Assembly (NCBI GenBank): GCA_964351395.1
Contig: CAYGOF010000001.1
Location: 496,001 to 560,000 of the forward strand
From: Imperialibacter sp964351395
GTDB taxonomy: Bacteria > Bacteroidota > Bacteroidia > Cytophagales > Cyclobacteriaceae
Direction: 5' to 3'
Length of the DNA stretch: 64,000 nucleotides
Part shown: positions 34,734-43,843 of the stretch, piece by piece
How the letters are laid out: each line of letters opens with the position of its first letter
Numbering within the stretch: the stretch's first letter is position 1
Notes under the pieces: generated by a model
The model's input: only the letters and a program-made list of their open reading frames with translations
What the model was told of the DNA's origin: nothing
Databases searched by the model: none
Position numbers and translations under genes: made by a program

Positions 34734-35624
34734 CTATCCTCTTACTCTTACTGTGAGTGCATTCTTTAGGATTTTTATTTCAAAAGGAGGATGACCAAAT
34801 AGCTCTCCATCGATATGCATCCATTGTTTTTTGTCCTCCTCAATGACTACTTCGCTTGCTTTGAAAAAACTTACTTCTTCAAGCTTACCATGCTCTCCTG
34901 AACCAAGCTTGCTTAGATTCAAAAACCTATTCCAAGGCTGCATCTTTTCAATAAGGCACACTTCCAACAAACCATCGTCCACCTTTGCGTCTGGACAAAG
35001 CATGAATCCACCTCCAAAAGTTGTTCCGTTGGCTACAGTCAGTAGCAATACCTTTTTATTATACTTTTTACCATCAAGGGTAAAGCTGAGAGGCTTTTCT
35101 TGATAAGAACTAAGGATACGTAGAACCCTGTATAGGTAAGCACCGTAGCCCCATAACAAACTAGGCCGCTTTTTTTGCTTCATATCGGCCACTATCTGAC
35201 CATCAAAACCAATACCTACACCATTATGAAAAAGACGATCGTTGCAAACACCTAAATCGATTCTTTTTTCAACACCATGGAGCAAGGTGTCGAGCTGCTG
35301 GATCAAATTGTTGCCAACATAAACGGATTTGATGAAATCGTTGCCGGTGCCTGTAGAAATAACGTTGAGCACCACACGTTTTTTATCTCCAATTCCATTT
35401 ATAGCATCGTTGAGCGTACCATCGCCACCGATTACCAGGAGATCAGTAAAACTATCGTCAAGTCGCTTCTTTACGATTGCTTTTGCATTTTGACCCTTTT
35501 TAGTAAAAAAAGATTCGTAAGCAAGGTCGTTCGTTCGAAGAAACTTCTCTACCTCTCCAACAATCTTAGCCCCTTTGCCATAGCCCGCCGCAGGATTTAC
35601 CATCAACAGAATTTTTCTATCCAT
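34734..35624 (-). CDS. Diacylglycerol kinase-family lipid kinase
   Basis: 296 residues of the DAGK catalytic (YegS/DgkB-like) family. Visible motifs are VNPAAGYGKGAK near the start, the nucleotide loop VIGGDGTLNDAINGIG, TGTGNDFIKS and the C-terminal LCPDAKVDDGLLEVCLIEKM. It would phosphorylate diacylglycerol or a related lipid, linking to phospholipid recycling. Convergent with lgt with two bases between. The exact lipid substrate cannot be told from the sequence. Confidence 0.85.
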   Translation of the reverse strand: MDRKILLMVNPAAGYGKGAKIVGEVEKFLRTNDLAYESFFTKKGQNAKAIVKKRLDDSFTDLLVIGGDGTLNDAINGIGDKKRVVLNVISTGTGNDFIKSVYVGNNLIQQLDTLLHGVEKRIDLGVCNDRLFHNGVGIGFDGQIVADMKQKKRPSLLWGYGAYLYRVLRILSSYQEKPLSFTLDGKKYNKKVLLLTVANGTTFGGGFMLCPDAKVDDGLLEVCLIEKMQPWNRFLNLSKLGSGEHGKLEEVSFFKASEVVIEEDKKQWMHIDGELFGHPPFEIKILKNALTVRVRG

Positions 35625-35754
35625 GGTATTTATAAATTAATAAAAGGGGCTGTTAAATACTTTATCATAGGAACCATTTTTGGAACCCTCAAAATAACTA
35701 TTTCCAAAGGTTTTTCTATACCGGCCATCACCCGGACCTTGTAAAGCCTAGAAT

Positions 35755-35793
35755 ATGAAAAGCACCTGAAGCGGCGCTCCAGGTGCTTTTCAT
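35755..35793. terminator. Long perfect hairpin, terminator of the envelope operon
   Basis: ATGAAAAGCACCTG (35755-35768) pairs perfectly with CAGGTGCTTTTCAT (35780-35793), a 14-base stem with T tracts on either strand. It lies just after the last gene of the minus-strand OmpH-BamA run. Confidence 0.75.
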
Positions 35794-35808
35794 GCAAAGT
35801 GTCTTTAA

Positions 35809-36333
35809 TTAATTACCGCCCGTAGCAGCCTTTGGAGTAATTCCCATTTTCTGAAGAACAATGTTAGAGATTTCATCAGTTTCTCTCGCATACAACAGCG
35901 CTTCTGACCTGAAAACATGGGTGTACCCGTTTTCTTTTGATACATCGTCAATAGCCTTTTGAATTCTATCATACGCTGGTTGGAGCAGTTGCAATTCTTT
36001 GTCTTGCATTGACTGCTGAGCATCGCGCTGAAATTTCTCAATAGAAGCCTGAAGGTTTTGAAGTTCTTCTTGCTTGTCGGCTCTTTCTACATCACTCATG
36101 GTCTGGTAGCCGTTTTGAAAAGCCTGACCTTTTGTTTGGAACTCCTGAATTTTGGCCTGAAGGCGGTTCTGCAACTGAGTTTCGTAGGCTTTCAAGTCTG
36201 CCTCTATCTGCTTTGCCTCAGGCATTTGAGTGAGTATATAATCTACGTTGGTGTAACCAACTTTAAGATCCTGTGCTGTAGCCGAAACAGCAAAAGATAC
36301 AAATACACCAAACAGCAAGTTTCTAAGTTTCAT
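35809..36333 (-). CDS. OmpH/Skp-family periplasmic chaperone (distal copy)
   Basis: 174 residues with a signal peptide (LLFGVFVSFAVSATAQ). The mature part opens with DLKVGYTNVDYILTQMPEAK, a typical OmpH beginning, and continues as a long coiled-coil helix (EADLKAYETQLQNRLQAKIQ, then QEELQNLQASIEKFQRDAQQ). Skp-like trimers hold unfolded outer-membrane proteins in the periplasm until BamA inserts them. It is the last gene of the run, 12 bases after the other OmpH copy and followed by a strong terminator. The final AATGGN is Gly/Thr-rich. Confidence 0.88.
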   Translation of the reverse strand: MKLRNLLFGVFVSFAVSATAQDLKVGYTNVDYILTQMPEAKQIEADLKAYETQLQNRLQAKIQEFQTKGQAFQNGYQTMSDVERADKQEELQNLQASIEKFQRDAQQSMQDKELQLLQPAYDRIQKAIDDVSKENGYTHVFRSEALLYARETDEISNIVLQKMGITPKAATGGN

Positions 36334-36344
36334 GACTTTTAGTT

Positions 36345-36881
36345 TTAATTTTTAATTACATCGTTTTCGTTGGCCAAGCCAAGCTCTTCAAGTACGTAGT
36401 CGGTGTAGTCATGGATCGGGTCCGTATAGATCATCACCAACTCTCCAGATTTATCAAACACAATAGCAAGGCGGTTATTTTTTGCCATTTTTTCTACCGC
36501 CTCCCATATTTTATCCTGCACAGGTTTGATAAGTTCTTTTCTCTTGAGAAAAAAAAGACCCTCAAACCCAAATACTTTCTTTTGGTAGTCTTTCACCTCC
36601 TGCATTTTTCGGTTGATTTCAGCCCTTCTGTCCTTTTTCATCTCTTCGGTCAGAAGCACTTCCTCAGCATTGAAGGCTATTTCCATTTGCTCCACTTCCT
36701 GGAACATTTTCTTTACTTCTTCCTCCCAGGACAGTGAGAGCTTCTCAATTTCTCCCTGGGCTTCTCTGTAATCCGGCATTTGCTCAAGGATATACCCTGT
36801 GTCAACATAACCGAATTTTTGGGCAAAGGTAGTATTTATCCCTAAACTTAAAATAAATAGTGTAAAGACTATCCGTTTCAT
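36345..36881 (-). CDS. OmpH/Skp-family periplasmic chaperone (proximal copy)
   Basis: 178 residues with signal peptide (ILSLGINTTFAQ). It starts QKFGYVDTGYILEQMPDYRE, then a helical region with coiled-coil periodicity rich in Glu and Lys (EEEVKKMFQEVEQMEIAFNA), and ends with a short C-terminal helix. It is a paralogue of the downstream copy; paired OmpH genes after bamA are common in Bacteroidota. Spacing to bamA is 12 bases. Expected partner of BamA. Confidence 0.88.
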   Translation of the reverse strand: MKRIVFTLFILSLGINTTFAQKFGYVDTGYILEQMPDYREAQGEIEKLSLSWEEEVKKMFQEVEQMEIAFNAEEVLLTEEMKKDRRAEINRKMQEVKDYQKKVFGFEGLFFLKRKELIKPVQDKIWEAVEKMAKNNRLAIVFDKSGELVMIYTDPIHDYTDYVLEELGLANENDVIKN

Positions 36882-36893
36882 AATTACATGAGC

Positions 36894-39575
36894 TTAGCGT
36901 ATTTGCTGCCCTATTGAGAAGTGGAACTGACCACCGCTTCTGGAAGTTTGCCCAGGCAAGGTATCGAAACCATAGCCATAGTCAACGCCCAAAAGACCAA
37001 AAGCAGGCATAAACACTCTAACGCCAATTCCCGCAGATTTATATAAGTTGTACGGGTTATAGTCTTTCAACACATTCCAGTTATTGCCACCTTCAGCAAA
37101 GGTCAATAAATAAATAGTAGCTGTTGGACTAAGCGAAACTGGGTACCTTAACTCGAACACAAATTTATTATAAATTACCCCTCCAGTAATATTATTTACC
37201 TGATCGTAGGTTCGCAGAGAGTTATCTGCATAGCCCCTCAGGCCGATAATATCTGTGGCAAGAATAAAGTTTTGACCCGCCAAACCACTACCTCCTAAAG
37301 AGAACCTTTCAAAAGGCGTGCCAGGACTGTCTTTGTCATAGGTGCCTATCACACCGAAGTGCACTCTGTTTACCAATACAAGGTTGCCAATCAGCTTCAA
37401 ATAATACCAGGAGTCGAACATCCATTTGTGGTATTCTACCCACTTGTACCGCTCGTTAGGTGGAAGGTCCGAAAGGCTTTCGCCCCTAATAGCAGAGTAA
37501 GGCGGAGTGAAAGACGCCGTCAATGAAAGATTGGATCCAGACCTGGGATACATGGGTTGATCCACACTGTTTCTCGCAATAGTTGTATTAAAGGTAAGGC
37601 TATTCGCGACTCCATCTGTAAACCCAAGCGATTGGGTACTTGAGAAGCCAGCTCCATAATTATTCAAGTTGTACTTCAAATAAGAAAGGCTGTTGCTAAC
37701 GGTAAAATAATCATCGGGCCAGGTAACACGGCGTCCTAAGCTAGCAGTGATTCCCTGAACTCCCAAAGATCCGATGGGCGGTTGAGCGGTACTGAATAGA
37801 TATTGGCGTTGAACAGAGTAACTGTAGGAAAGGCCAAAGGAGTTAGGCTTTCGTCCGCCAAGCCAAGGCTCGGAGAACGATACCGAATAGGTTTGGAATC
37901 TTTTACCATTTGCCTGGAACCTCACTGAAAGCTTTTGACCATCCCCAACAGGCAGAGGGCTCCAGGTTTTCGGGTAAGGTATTTTTCGAATAGAGAAATT
38001 ATTGAACACTACACCCAATGTACCTACAAAGCCAATGGGGCCACCCCATCCACCTGAGAGCTCTATCTGGTCACTTGGCCTTTCTTCCACCTGCCATTCA
38101 ATGTCTGCTGTCTCGTTGGCGATATTTGGCAGCACATTAGGTGTCACCGTTTCAGGGTTAAAGTAACCCAACTGCGCCAGTTCTCGTTGAGTACGAATCA
38201 CATCAGCACGACTAAATTTTTGACCCGGCAGTGTTCTTAGCTCGCGAATGACAACATGGTCATTTGTTCTATCATTGCCTGACACATACACTTTATCAAG
38301 CGTTGCCTGAGAACCTTCAGAAAGCCGCATTTCTAAATTGATACTATCCCCATTAATTTGTACCTCCACGGCCTGGATACCAAAGAACAGGTAACCATTG
38401 TCCATATACAATGAGCTGATGTCGGCACCCTGTGGGTTGAAGGTAAGCTTCTTTTGAACCAGCTCCATATCGTAAACATCGCCCTTCTTGATAGCTAGCA
38501 CTTTATCCAGCGTTTCATCAGTATGGACGTAATTTCCGGTCCAGGTAATGTCTCCAAAATAATACTTTTGACCTGGGCTCACGGTAATATACACATCCAG
38601 GTTTCCATCATTCCTGACCACTGAATCTGCGACAATCTCAGCATCCCTGTAGCCCTGAGAGTTGAAATAAGTAATAAGTGCTTTCTTGTCTTCTTCGTAT
38701 TTCGGCTGAAGGAATTTCTTTGTTTTGAAAATGTTGATGTTCACATTGCTGTGAATATATTCCCGAAACTCTTTCCAACCAACTTGCTTCGACTCAGTCA
38801 CAAACTCCTTCACTTCTTTAGGCTTAAAAATCCTGAAAGCCCGACCAACTATGTCTTCAATTAAGGTGAACCGTAGCTTTTCACCTGTGTTTTTCATTTT
38901 AGACTTCAGCTTAGAATCAAGAAAAATATCATTTCCAGTGAAGACAATTTCATTCACCTTTACTTTATTCTTCTTATCCACCACTATTTTCAACATCACA
39001 CTGTTCGATAATAGTGTGTCTTTTTGTTGAATCACTCTAACATCGGCATTGAGGTAGCCTTTGCCTTGAAAATACTTTTGAATGGTGAGCTCAGTATTTT
39101 TTAATACCGCATCGGTTACTACCCGCCCTTTGATAAGCTTGATATCATCTTCGATATCACTCGTTTGAGTTTTATTTAGTCCTTCAAATGTAAATTTGGT
39201 TAGCCTGGGTCTCTCTTTCAGCTCAATCGTTAAGAAAACCTGATTATTCTCAATTTTATTGATAAAAAGGGAAACATCTCCCAAGATTCCCTGGTTCCAG
39301 AGCTTCTTAATAGCGCCTGATGCAGCATCGCCTGGGATTTTTATTTTGGAGCCCACACTTAGTCCAGAGATAGAAATAATGGCATTCTTGTCCAGGTATT
39401 CAGACCCAGTCACTTCTATGCCGCCAATTTCATACTCTTTAGGATTAGAATAATCCAACTGGATACCATTTGCATTGGCAGCGGGGCTACTTCTTAATCC
39501 TGGCCGAATTTGAGCATTCGCACTTTGCGAAAAACAAATCAAACAGACTACAGCTATTACTATTACTTTCTTCAT
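36894..39575 (-). CDS. bamA: Outer membrane protein assembly factor BamA
   Basis: 893 residues. Signal peptide (VIAVVCLICFSQSANAQ) is followed by repeated POTRA domains (for example YEIGGIEVTGSEYLDKNAII, RLTKFTFEGLNKTQTSDIED, KVNEIVFTGNDIFLDSKLKS, KYYFGDITWTGNYVHTDETL and TLDKVYVSGNDRTNDHVVIR) up to about residue 500. The C-terminal roughly 390 residues form the transmembrane beta barrel (with GGSGLAGQNF and IGLRGY motifs). The last residues are FHFSIGQQIR. BamA inserts barrel proteins into the outer membrane. It follows uppS by two bases and precedes the chaperones. Confidence 0.93.
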   Translation of the reverse strand: MKKVIVIAVVCLICFSQSANAQIRPGLRSSPAANANGIQLDYSNPKEYEIGGIEVTGSEYLDKNAIISISGLSVGSKIKIPGDAASGAIKKLWNQGILGDVSLFINKIENNQVFLTIELKERPRLTKFTFEGLNKTQTSDIEDDIKLIKGRVVTDAVLKNTELTIQKYFQGKGYLNADVRVIQQKDTLLSNSVMLKIVVDKKNKVKVNEIVFTGNDIFLDSKLKSKMKNTGEKLRFTLIEDIVGRAFRIFKPKEVKEFVTESKQVGWKEFREYIHSNVNINIFKTKKFLQPKYEEDKKALITYFNSQGYRDAEIVADSVVRNDGNLDVYITVSPGQKYYFGDITWTGNYVHTDETLDKVLAIKKGDVYDMELVQKKLTFNPQGADISSLYMDNGYLFFGIQAVEVQINGDSINLEMRLSEGSQATLDKVYVSGNDRTNDHVVIRELRTLPGQKFSRADVIRTQRELAQLGYFNPETVTPNVLPNIANETADIEWQVEERPSDQIELSGGWGGPIGFVGTLGVVFNNFSIRKIPYPKTWSPLPVGDGQKLSVRFQANGKRFQTYSVSFSEPWLGGRKPNSFGLSYSYSVQRQYLFSTAQPPIGSLGVQGITASLGRRVTWPDDYFTVSNSLSYLKYNLNNYGAGFSSTQSLGFTDGVANSLTFNTTIARNSVDQPMYPRSGSNLSLTASFTPPYSAIRGESLSDLPPNERYKWVEYHKWMFDSWYYLKLIGNLVLVNRVHFGVIGTYDKDSPGTPFERFSLGGSGLAGQNFILATDIIGLRGYADNSLRTYDQVNNITGGVIYNKFVFELRYPVSLSPTATIYLLTFAEGGNNWNVLKDYNPYNLYKSAGIGVRVFMPAFGLLGVDYGYGFDTLPGQTSRSGGQFHFSIGQQIR

Positions 39576-39577
39576 TG

Positions 39578-40315
39578 TCAGGAATTCACTTGTTCACTGA
39601 TCTTTCCAAATCGTCTTTCTCTCCTTTGATACCCTACTATGGCCTCATATAGGTGTTGCCTTCTAAAGTCAGGCCACAAAACATCAGTAATGTACAACTC
39701 TGTATAGGCAACCTGCCACAGCAGAAAGTTACTTATACGCATCTCACCACTTGTCCGAATCAACAGTTCAGGGTCAGGTATTCCCCTAGTATTGAGATAT
39801 GTTTCTAAAAGTTCTTCACTTATCTCAGCATCCGAAATGTGTCCATTTTTGATATCGGCGGCGATAGTTTTGACTGCCTCGGCAATTTCCCATCTACCGC
39901 TGTAATTCAATGCTAAAATTAGGGTTAGCCCATCATTGAACTGGGTTGCCTTTTTCGCGAAATCCAGGTTTTCCTGAGCATCACGAGGCAAGCTTTGAAT
40001 GTTTCCTATTGACTTTAGCCTGATGTTGTTCTTTTGTAACGTTGGCAACTCCTTTTTAATGGTAGCAACCAATAGCGACATTAAGCCATTCACTTCTTCC
40101 ACTGGCCTGGACCAGTTCTCTGTTGAAAAAGCGTACAAAGTTAAATAGTCAACACCTAATTCGGCACAGCCTTCGGCAGCATCACGAACAGCCTGAATTG
40201 CATTCTGATGACCAAAAATTCTTGCCGCTCCGCGCTTCTTCGCCCAGCGTCCATTGCCATCCATGATGATTGCAATATGCCGTGGTAAAGTGTCTGAATT
40301 AATCAATTCTTTCAT
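39578..40315 (-). CDS. uppS: Isoprenyl transferase (undecaprenyl diphosphate synthase)
   Basis: 245 residues from the ATG at 40315; the TTG at 40321 is not used. It builds the C55 lipid carrier for peptidoglycan and polysaccharide synthesis by adding isopentenyl diphosphates in cis. Family motifs: HIAIIMDGNGRWAKKRG (with the catalytic Asp), GHQNAIQAVRDAAEGC, LTLYAFSTENWSRP, and LLIRTSGEMRISNFLLWQVA near the C-terminus. It is the usual neighbour of bamA in this phylum. The gap to bamA is two bases. Confidence 0.93.
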   Translation of the reverse strand: MKELINSDTLPRHIAIIMDGNGRWAKKRGAARIFGHQNAIQAVRDAAEGCAELGVDYLTLYAFSTENWSRPVEEVNGLMSLLVATIKKELPTLQKNNIRLKSIGNIQSLPRDAQENLDFAKKATQFNDGLTLILALNYSGRWEIAEAVKTIAADIKNGHISDAEISEELLETYLNTRGIPDPELLIRTSGEMRISNFLLWQVAYTELYITDVLWPDFRRQHLYEAIVGYQRRERRFGKISEQVNS

Positions 40316-40399
40316 GCACAAAGGGTCTCTCGGTCTCTAGCAAACCGCAAAGTTGCTAATTTTTAGGTAAATAAATAAGCAGAAATCTAAATAGGAGAG

Positions 40400-41110
40400 T
40401 CAATTATACTCATAACGGTTGGGAACATACCGGAAGGGACATGGAATTTCATACAAAATGTAGGTTACCGAGAAGCCCAGAAAGTAGTACCAGTCCTTGC
40501 TTTCTGGGTTACCATACTGATAATTTTTGAGGGTAACATCTCCATCAGAAACACTATCCAGATAGTCAAAAAAGGTTTTTCTAAGCCCAAACTCAGCAGC
40601 CACAGCAAACCTCTTGCCAACCAGCTGCTTTATGCCAACACCAAATGGTATAACGGGCTGCATTTTTCCGTAGTCTCCCCGGCTTTCATCAAACCCGAAT
40701 GTTTTAAAGATTCCAAAACCAGCAAAAAAGTAAGGAGACCAATAAACATTGGTGTGTGGATGCTTGTAGTCTAAAAAATAATATTCGAATACCGAAGAAC
40801 CTTCGATCAACGTAATATCAAAAGAGTAATCTCTGTTCACTCCAAGTATATCGACAGCCTTTTGATCATCACCTTTTATTTTTCCGCCGGTAAGTCCAAG
40901 CCTCAAGCTCACCACATTATTTATATTCATCCGGTAAAACCCGTGAACGCCTAGTGTAGCTCCTTTTAGTCTTAGCCGAGGATTCAGGTCTCCTGTATAG
41001 GTAAGCACGCCAAGTCCACCACCATATTCAGTATATTGCGCAGAGACTTCGCTCCCAAAAAAAATCACCAGCAAACTGGTGATTAATGATATCGTAAGGT
41101 TTTTTCTCAA
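40400..41110 (-). CDS. DUF6089-family outer membrane beta-barrel protein (distal copy)
   Basis: 236 residues with signal peptide (SLITSLLVIFFGSEVSAQ). The mature protein is beta-rich (YGGGLGVLTYTGDLNPRLRL, then VFEYYFLDYKHPHTNVYWSP and VIPFGVGIKQLVGKRFAVAA), consistent with a small porin-like barrel. DUF6089 proteins are often found between nadK and uppS in Bacteroidota. Function unknown; outer membrane location inferred. It follows the longer copy by 11 bases. Confidence 0.75.
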   Translation of the reverse strand: MRKNLTISLITSLLVIFFGSEVSAQYTEYGGGLGVLTYTGDLNPRLRLKGATLGVHGFYRMNINNVVSLRLGLTGGKIKGDDQKAVDILGVNRDYSFDITLIEGSSVFEYYFLDYKHPHTNVYWSPYFFAGFGIFKTFGFDESRGDYGKMQPVIPFGVGIKQLVGKRFAVAAEFGLRKTFFDYLDSVSDGDVTLKNYQYGNPESKDWYYFLGFSVTYILYEIPCPFRYVPNRYEYN

Positions 41111-41121
41111 TTTTCTCGGGC

Positions 41122-42225
41122 CTATCTGAACTTGCCTGTCCGCTTTACTTTACCGAACACATACATCAAACGTATTTGTGTGACGATATATTGGTCATTG
41201 TCTTTAGGATTTCCTCTGATATCGTCTTCAAAGCCCCAACCAGCAAAAGCCGGATATACTTGTCCATCCACAGTGGACACTTTACTGCTTACTCCGCCAC
41301 CGCCGAGATAGGCTTCTGATATTAGTGACATTTGCCTGGGCTGACCGGAAGCTGAAGTCAGTTGAAACGATCTATCGGCCATAGTACGGGCCAGTTCATT
41401 TGTTCCAAACGCCCCTGGGTCGATGTAAGTACCACTTAGGTCATCGATATAATCCGTAAATAGAAGTCGGTACCCGATTTCAAAGGCAGCATCAAACGGA
41501 CCAGGCAATCTGAATCTAGACCCAATACCAAATGGAATAGCATATTCCATGGCTTTATAAGGTTTTTTGTCATACAGATCACTGTTCTGCCCTTCTGTGC
41601 CCAGGTCTCTCAAAGACACCCAGTTACCTGCTTCAGCCAATGGAGCACCATTGTTTCCTAACTCAGGAACCAACCCTTTCGGATTATGTAGGAAAATAGC
41701 ACCCCCCGCAAACACATAGGGTGAAAAAGGCAGACGTGCTCCTGCACCACCTGCATTTGGGAAAATATCATAAGTAATAACGACAGCTAGTTCTTTGATA
41801 TCATTCCTAAACGAAAGGTTTCTGGTGTATCTGGGAAGACTGGCTATGTTGGTTGGGTCCGCCGAATCAAAATCGTCTGACTTCAACCTCATCCAGTTGA
41901 AACTTGATCTGATGCTGGCAGATTTATGTGCTCTATAGGTATGAGTTACGCCGAAACCCGGCCTGGTAAAAGAAATATCGGTGCTAAAATTTCTAGATAG
42001 TGGAGCTATATCACCAAAATAGTTGGCCGCATTAACGTTAAATCCAACGGAATGGTAAGGCTTAAACCGAGACATAGGACCAGAGATACGCCCACCACGG
42101 TATGATGACATAGCCTTATTTCTTTGCGACGCCGCTTTACTTTTGCGTTTATACTGACCAAACGCTTCCTGGCCACCCAACAGTGCTGGCACGAGAATGA
42201 TAAGTATAAGAATTAACTTCCTCAT
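41122..42225 (-). CDS. DUF6089-family outer membrane beta-barrel protein (proximal copy)
   Basis: 367 residues with signal peptide (ILIILVPALLGGQEAFGQ). A basic linker (KRKSKAASQRNKAMSSYRGG) precedes a beta-rich region (VGFNVNAANYFGDIAPLS, ISFTRPGFGVTHTYRAHKSA, SFNWMRLKSDDFDS). The C-terminal part ends with strands such as YIVTQIRLMYVFGKVK, typical of the last strand of a barrel. Larger paralogue of the next gene. Likely an outer membrane protein of unknown function. Confidence 0.72.
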   Translation of the reverse strand: MRKLILILIILVPALLGGQEAFGQYKRKSKAASQRNKAMSSYRGGRISGPMSRFKPYHSVGFNVNAANYFGDIAPLSRNFSTDISFTRPGFGVTHTYRAHKSASIRSSFNWMRLKSDDFDSADPTNIASLPRYTRNLSFRNDIKELAVVITYDIFPNAGGAGARLPFSPYVFAGGAIFLHNPKGLVPELGNNGAPLAEAGNWVSLRDLGTEGQNSDLYDKKPYKAMEYAIPFGIGSRFRLPGPFDAAFEIGYRLLFTDYIDDLSGTYIDPGAFGTNELARTMADRSFQLTSASGQPRQMSLISEAYLGGGGVSSKVSTVDGQVYPAFAGWGFEDDIRGNPKDNDQYIVTQIRLMYVFGKVKRTGKFR

Positions 42226-42277
42226 TATGAGTCAAAATTTTTTGTAAAAATAGTAAAAAAACAGACGCTGGGTACAA

Positions 42278-43153
42278 TTAATTTCTTAAGTCAAAGCCCC
42301 AATTTAATTTATTCCGGAGCGTATCCAAAAATGAATAGCCATCTAGCTGCACTAATTTGGCCCTAAAGTCCTCCTTTCGGACCGACATTTCTACAGATGA
42401 GTCCACCGTGTGAGATCGTGAATCCAAAGATGCGAGAAAGTTTCGTCCCCTGCTTTCTATCACAAACGAAATCACACTTTCATCGGGTACAATAAGGGGC
42501 CTTACGTTTAAATTATGGGGACTTACCGGTGTAATAACGAAATTGTTTGAGTGCGGCAGAATAACCGGACCTCCACAACTTAGCGAATATCCTGTAGAGC
42601 CGGTGGGAGTGGAGATCATCAATCCATCTGCCCAATAAGAATTAAGGTATTCGCCATTGATGTAGCACTTAACAGTGATCATTGACGATGTGTCCTTTTT
42701 CGTAATTGTAAACTCATTCATGGCAAAACTCATGTCGCCGAATACATCTTTATTGGTCTCCAGTCTCAACAGTGATCTGTAGTCGTAAGTAAACCTTCCT
42801 TCAAAAAAGGAAGTAAGGGCTTTGTCGATATCCAACTTTGAAATATTAGCCAAAAAACCCAGCCGGCCTGTATTAATTCCCAAAATTGGGGTTTCGGCAC
42901 GCTTAACATAAGTAACGGTCTCCAATAGTGTTCCATCACCTCCAAGGCTGATGATTGCATCAAGTGGATCAATTTGGTCGCTTTTATTGAAGTCAGGCCC
43001 CTCTGGGAGTATAAACCCTGCCTTAGTGGCGTGTTTTCGAAAGGACTGGGAGACCACCACTTCTACCTTCTCTTTGTCAAGAAAAGAAACAACCTCCTGA
43101 ATAAACGGAATTGTATCATTATTGAACTTATGGCCATGGAGGGCTATTCTCAT
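42278..43153 (-). CDS. nadK: NAD kinase
   Basis: 291 residues. The nucleotide-binding GGDGTLLETVTYVK motif, the GINTGRLGFLANISKL segment and the NAD-site STPTGSTGYSLSCGGP are all visible. It phosphorylates NAD to NADP using ATP, setting the NADPH pool used for example by gltBD. It lies 24 bases downstream of the CBS gene and 52 bases upstream of the DUF6089 pair, so it is part of the minus-strand run. Length and motifs are normal. Confidence 0.93.
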   Translation of the reverse strand: MRIALHGHKFNNDTIPFIQEVVSFLDKEKVEVVVSQSFRKHATKAGFILPEGPDFNKSDQIDPLDAIISLGGDGTLLETVTYVKRAETPILGINTGRLGFLANISKLDIDKALTSFFEGRFTYDYRSLLRLETNKDVFGDMSFAMNEFTITKKDTSSMITVKCYINGEYLNSYWADGLMISTPTGSTGYSLSCGGPVILPHSNNFVITPVSPHNLNVRPLIVPDESVISFVIESRGRNFLASLDSRSHTVDSSVEMSVRKEDFRAKLVQLDGYSFLDTLRNKLNWGFDLRN

Positions 43154-43177
43154 ATCAGATCAAGTAGTTATTGGGTC

Positions 43178-43843
43178 TTAGATGCCCAAATATTTCATTA
43201 AAATATCGAGGCGCTCCTGTTCATCAACGGGCTCTGGTGCGTTGTTAAATTTCGCTACAATTTGATACCCGAACCTCTCGAGGGTTGCCTGAACCCGACT
43301 CAGATCTTCAAGGTTGATTTTGATGGTTACACTTACTTTTGATGAGTCATTAGGATCATCGGTTAAGTAAGAGCTGAGAATTTTTCCGTTATCGGCTTCA
43401 ATGAGCCTGCTAATCTCAGCCAATGAATAATCTATTTGCTTCATCGAAAGCACCAGAATCCCTCCCTGGCTTTTGATAGATGAAGTCATCGCAAATGCTT
43501 GAATGACATCTTCAAGGGTAACGACACCAAGGTATACGCCGGCTTTATCGAGCACAGCCACCAGGGAAAGTCCGTTGTTATCACAGGCCCTTATCACGTC
43601 GTAATAATGCTGCGACTGGTCAACCTTACATTTAACCCCCATTAATTCATAATCAGCTACGGATGCCAGAGCGCCGTTTAGCTCGAGGATGGTCTCCTCA
43701 ACTAAAAACCCAAGAAACTCTCCTTTTTCCACAACAGGTAGCTCCGTAGAATGTAGCTCTTCCATCCACAGCATTGCTTTCTGAATTTCGTCGCCAAGTT
43801 TGAGCGGAGGGATCATATAATTGATAAGGTCACTGGCTATCAT
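43178..43843 (-). CDS. CBS-domain protein
   Basis: 221 residues. Two CBS domains occupy the first about 130 residues (YMIPPLKLGDEIQKAMLWME and KVDQSQHYYDVIRACDNNGL, each followed by a V-V-x-L-E-E/D style strand). The C-terminal part (VSVTIKINLEDLSRVQATLE) resembles a small alpha-beta module like ACT. Such proteins usually sense adenine nucleotides. The gene overlaps the upstream hydrolase gene by four bases. No enzymatic domain is attached, so it is probably regulatory. Confidence 0.75.
   Translation of the reverse strand: MIASDLINYMIPPLKLGDEIQKAMLWMEELHSTELPVVEKGEFLGFLVEETILELNGALASVADYELMGVKCKVDQSQHYYDVIRACDNNGLSLVAVLDKAGVYLGVVTLEDVIQAFAMTSSIKSQGGILVLSMKQIDYSLAEISRLIEADNGKILSSYLTDDPNDSSKVSVTIKINLEDLSRVQATLERFGYQIVAKFNNAPEPVDEQERLDILMKYLGI

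Noticed and set aside
35277..35744. 155-residue antisense frame
   Set aside because: Opposite to the lipid kinase gene; no recognisable features.
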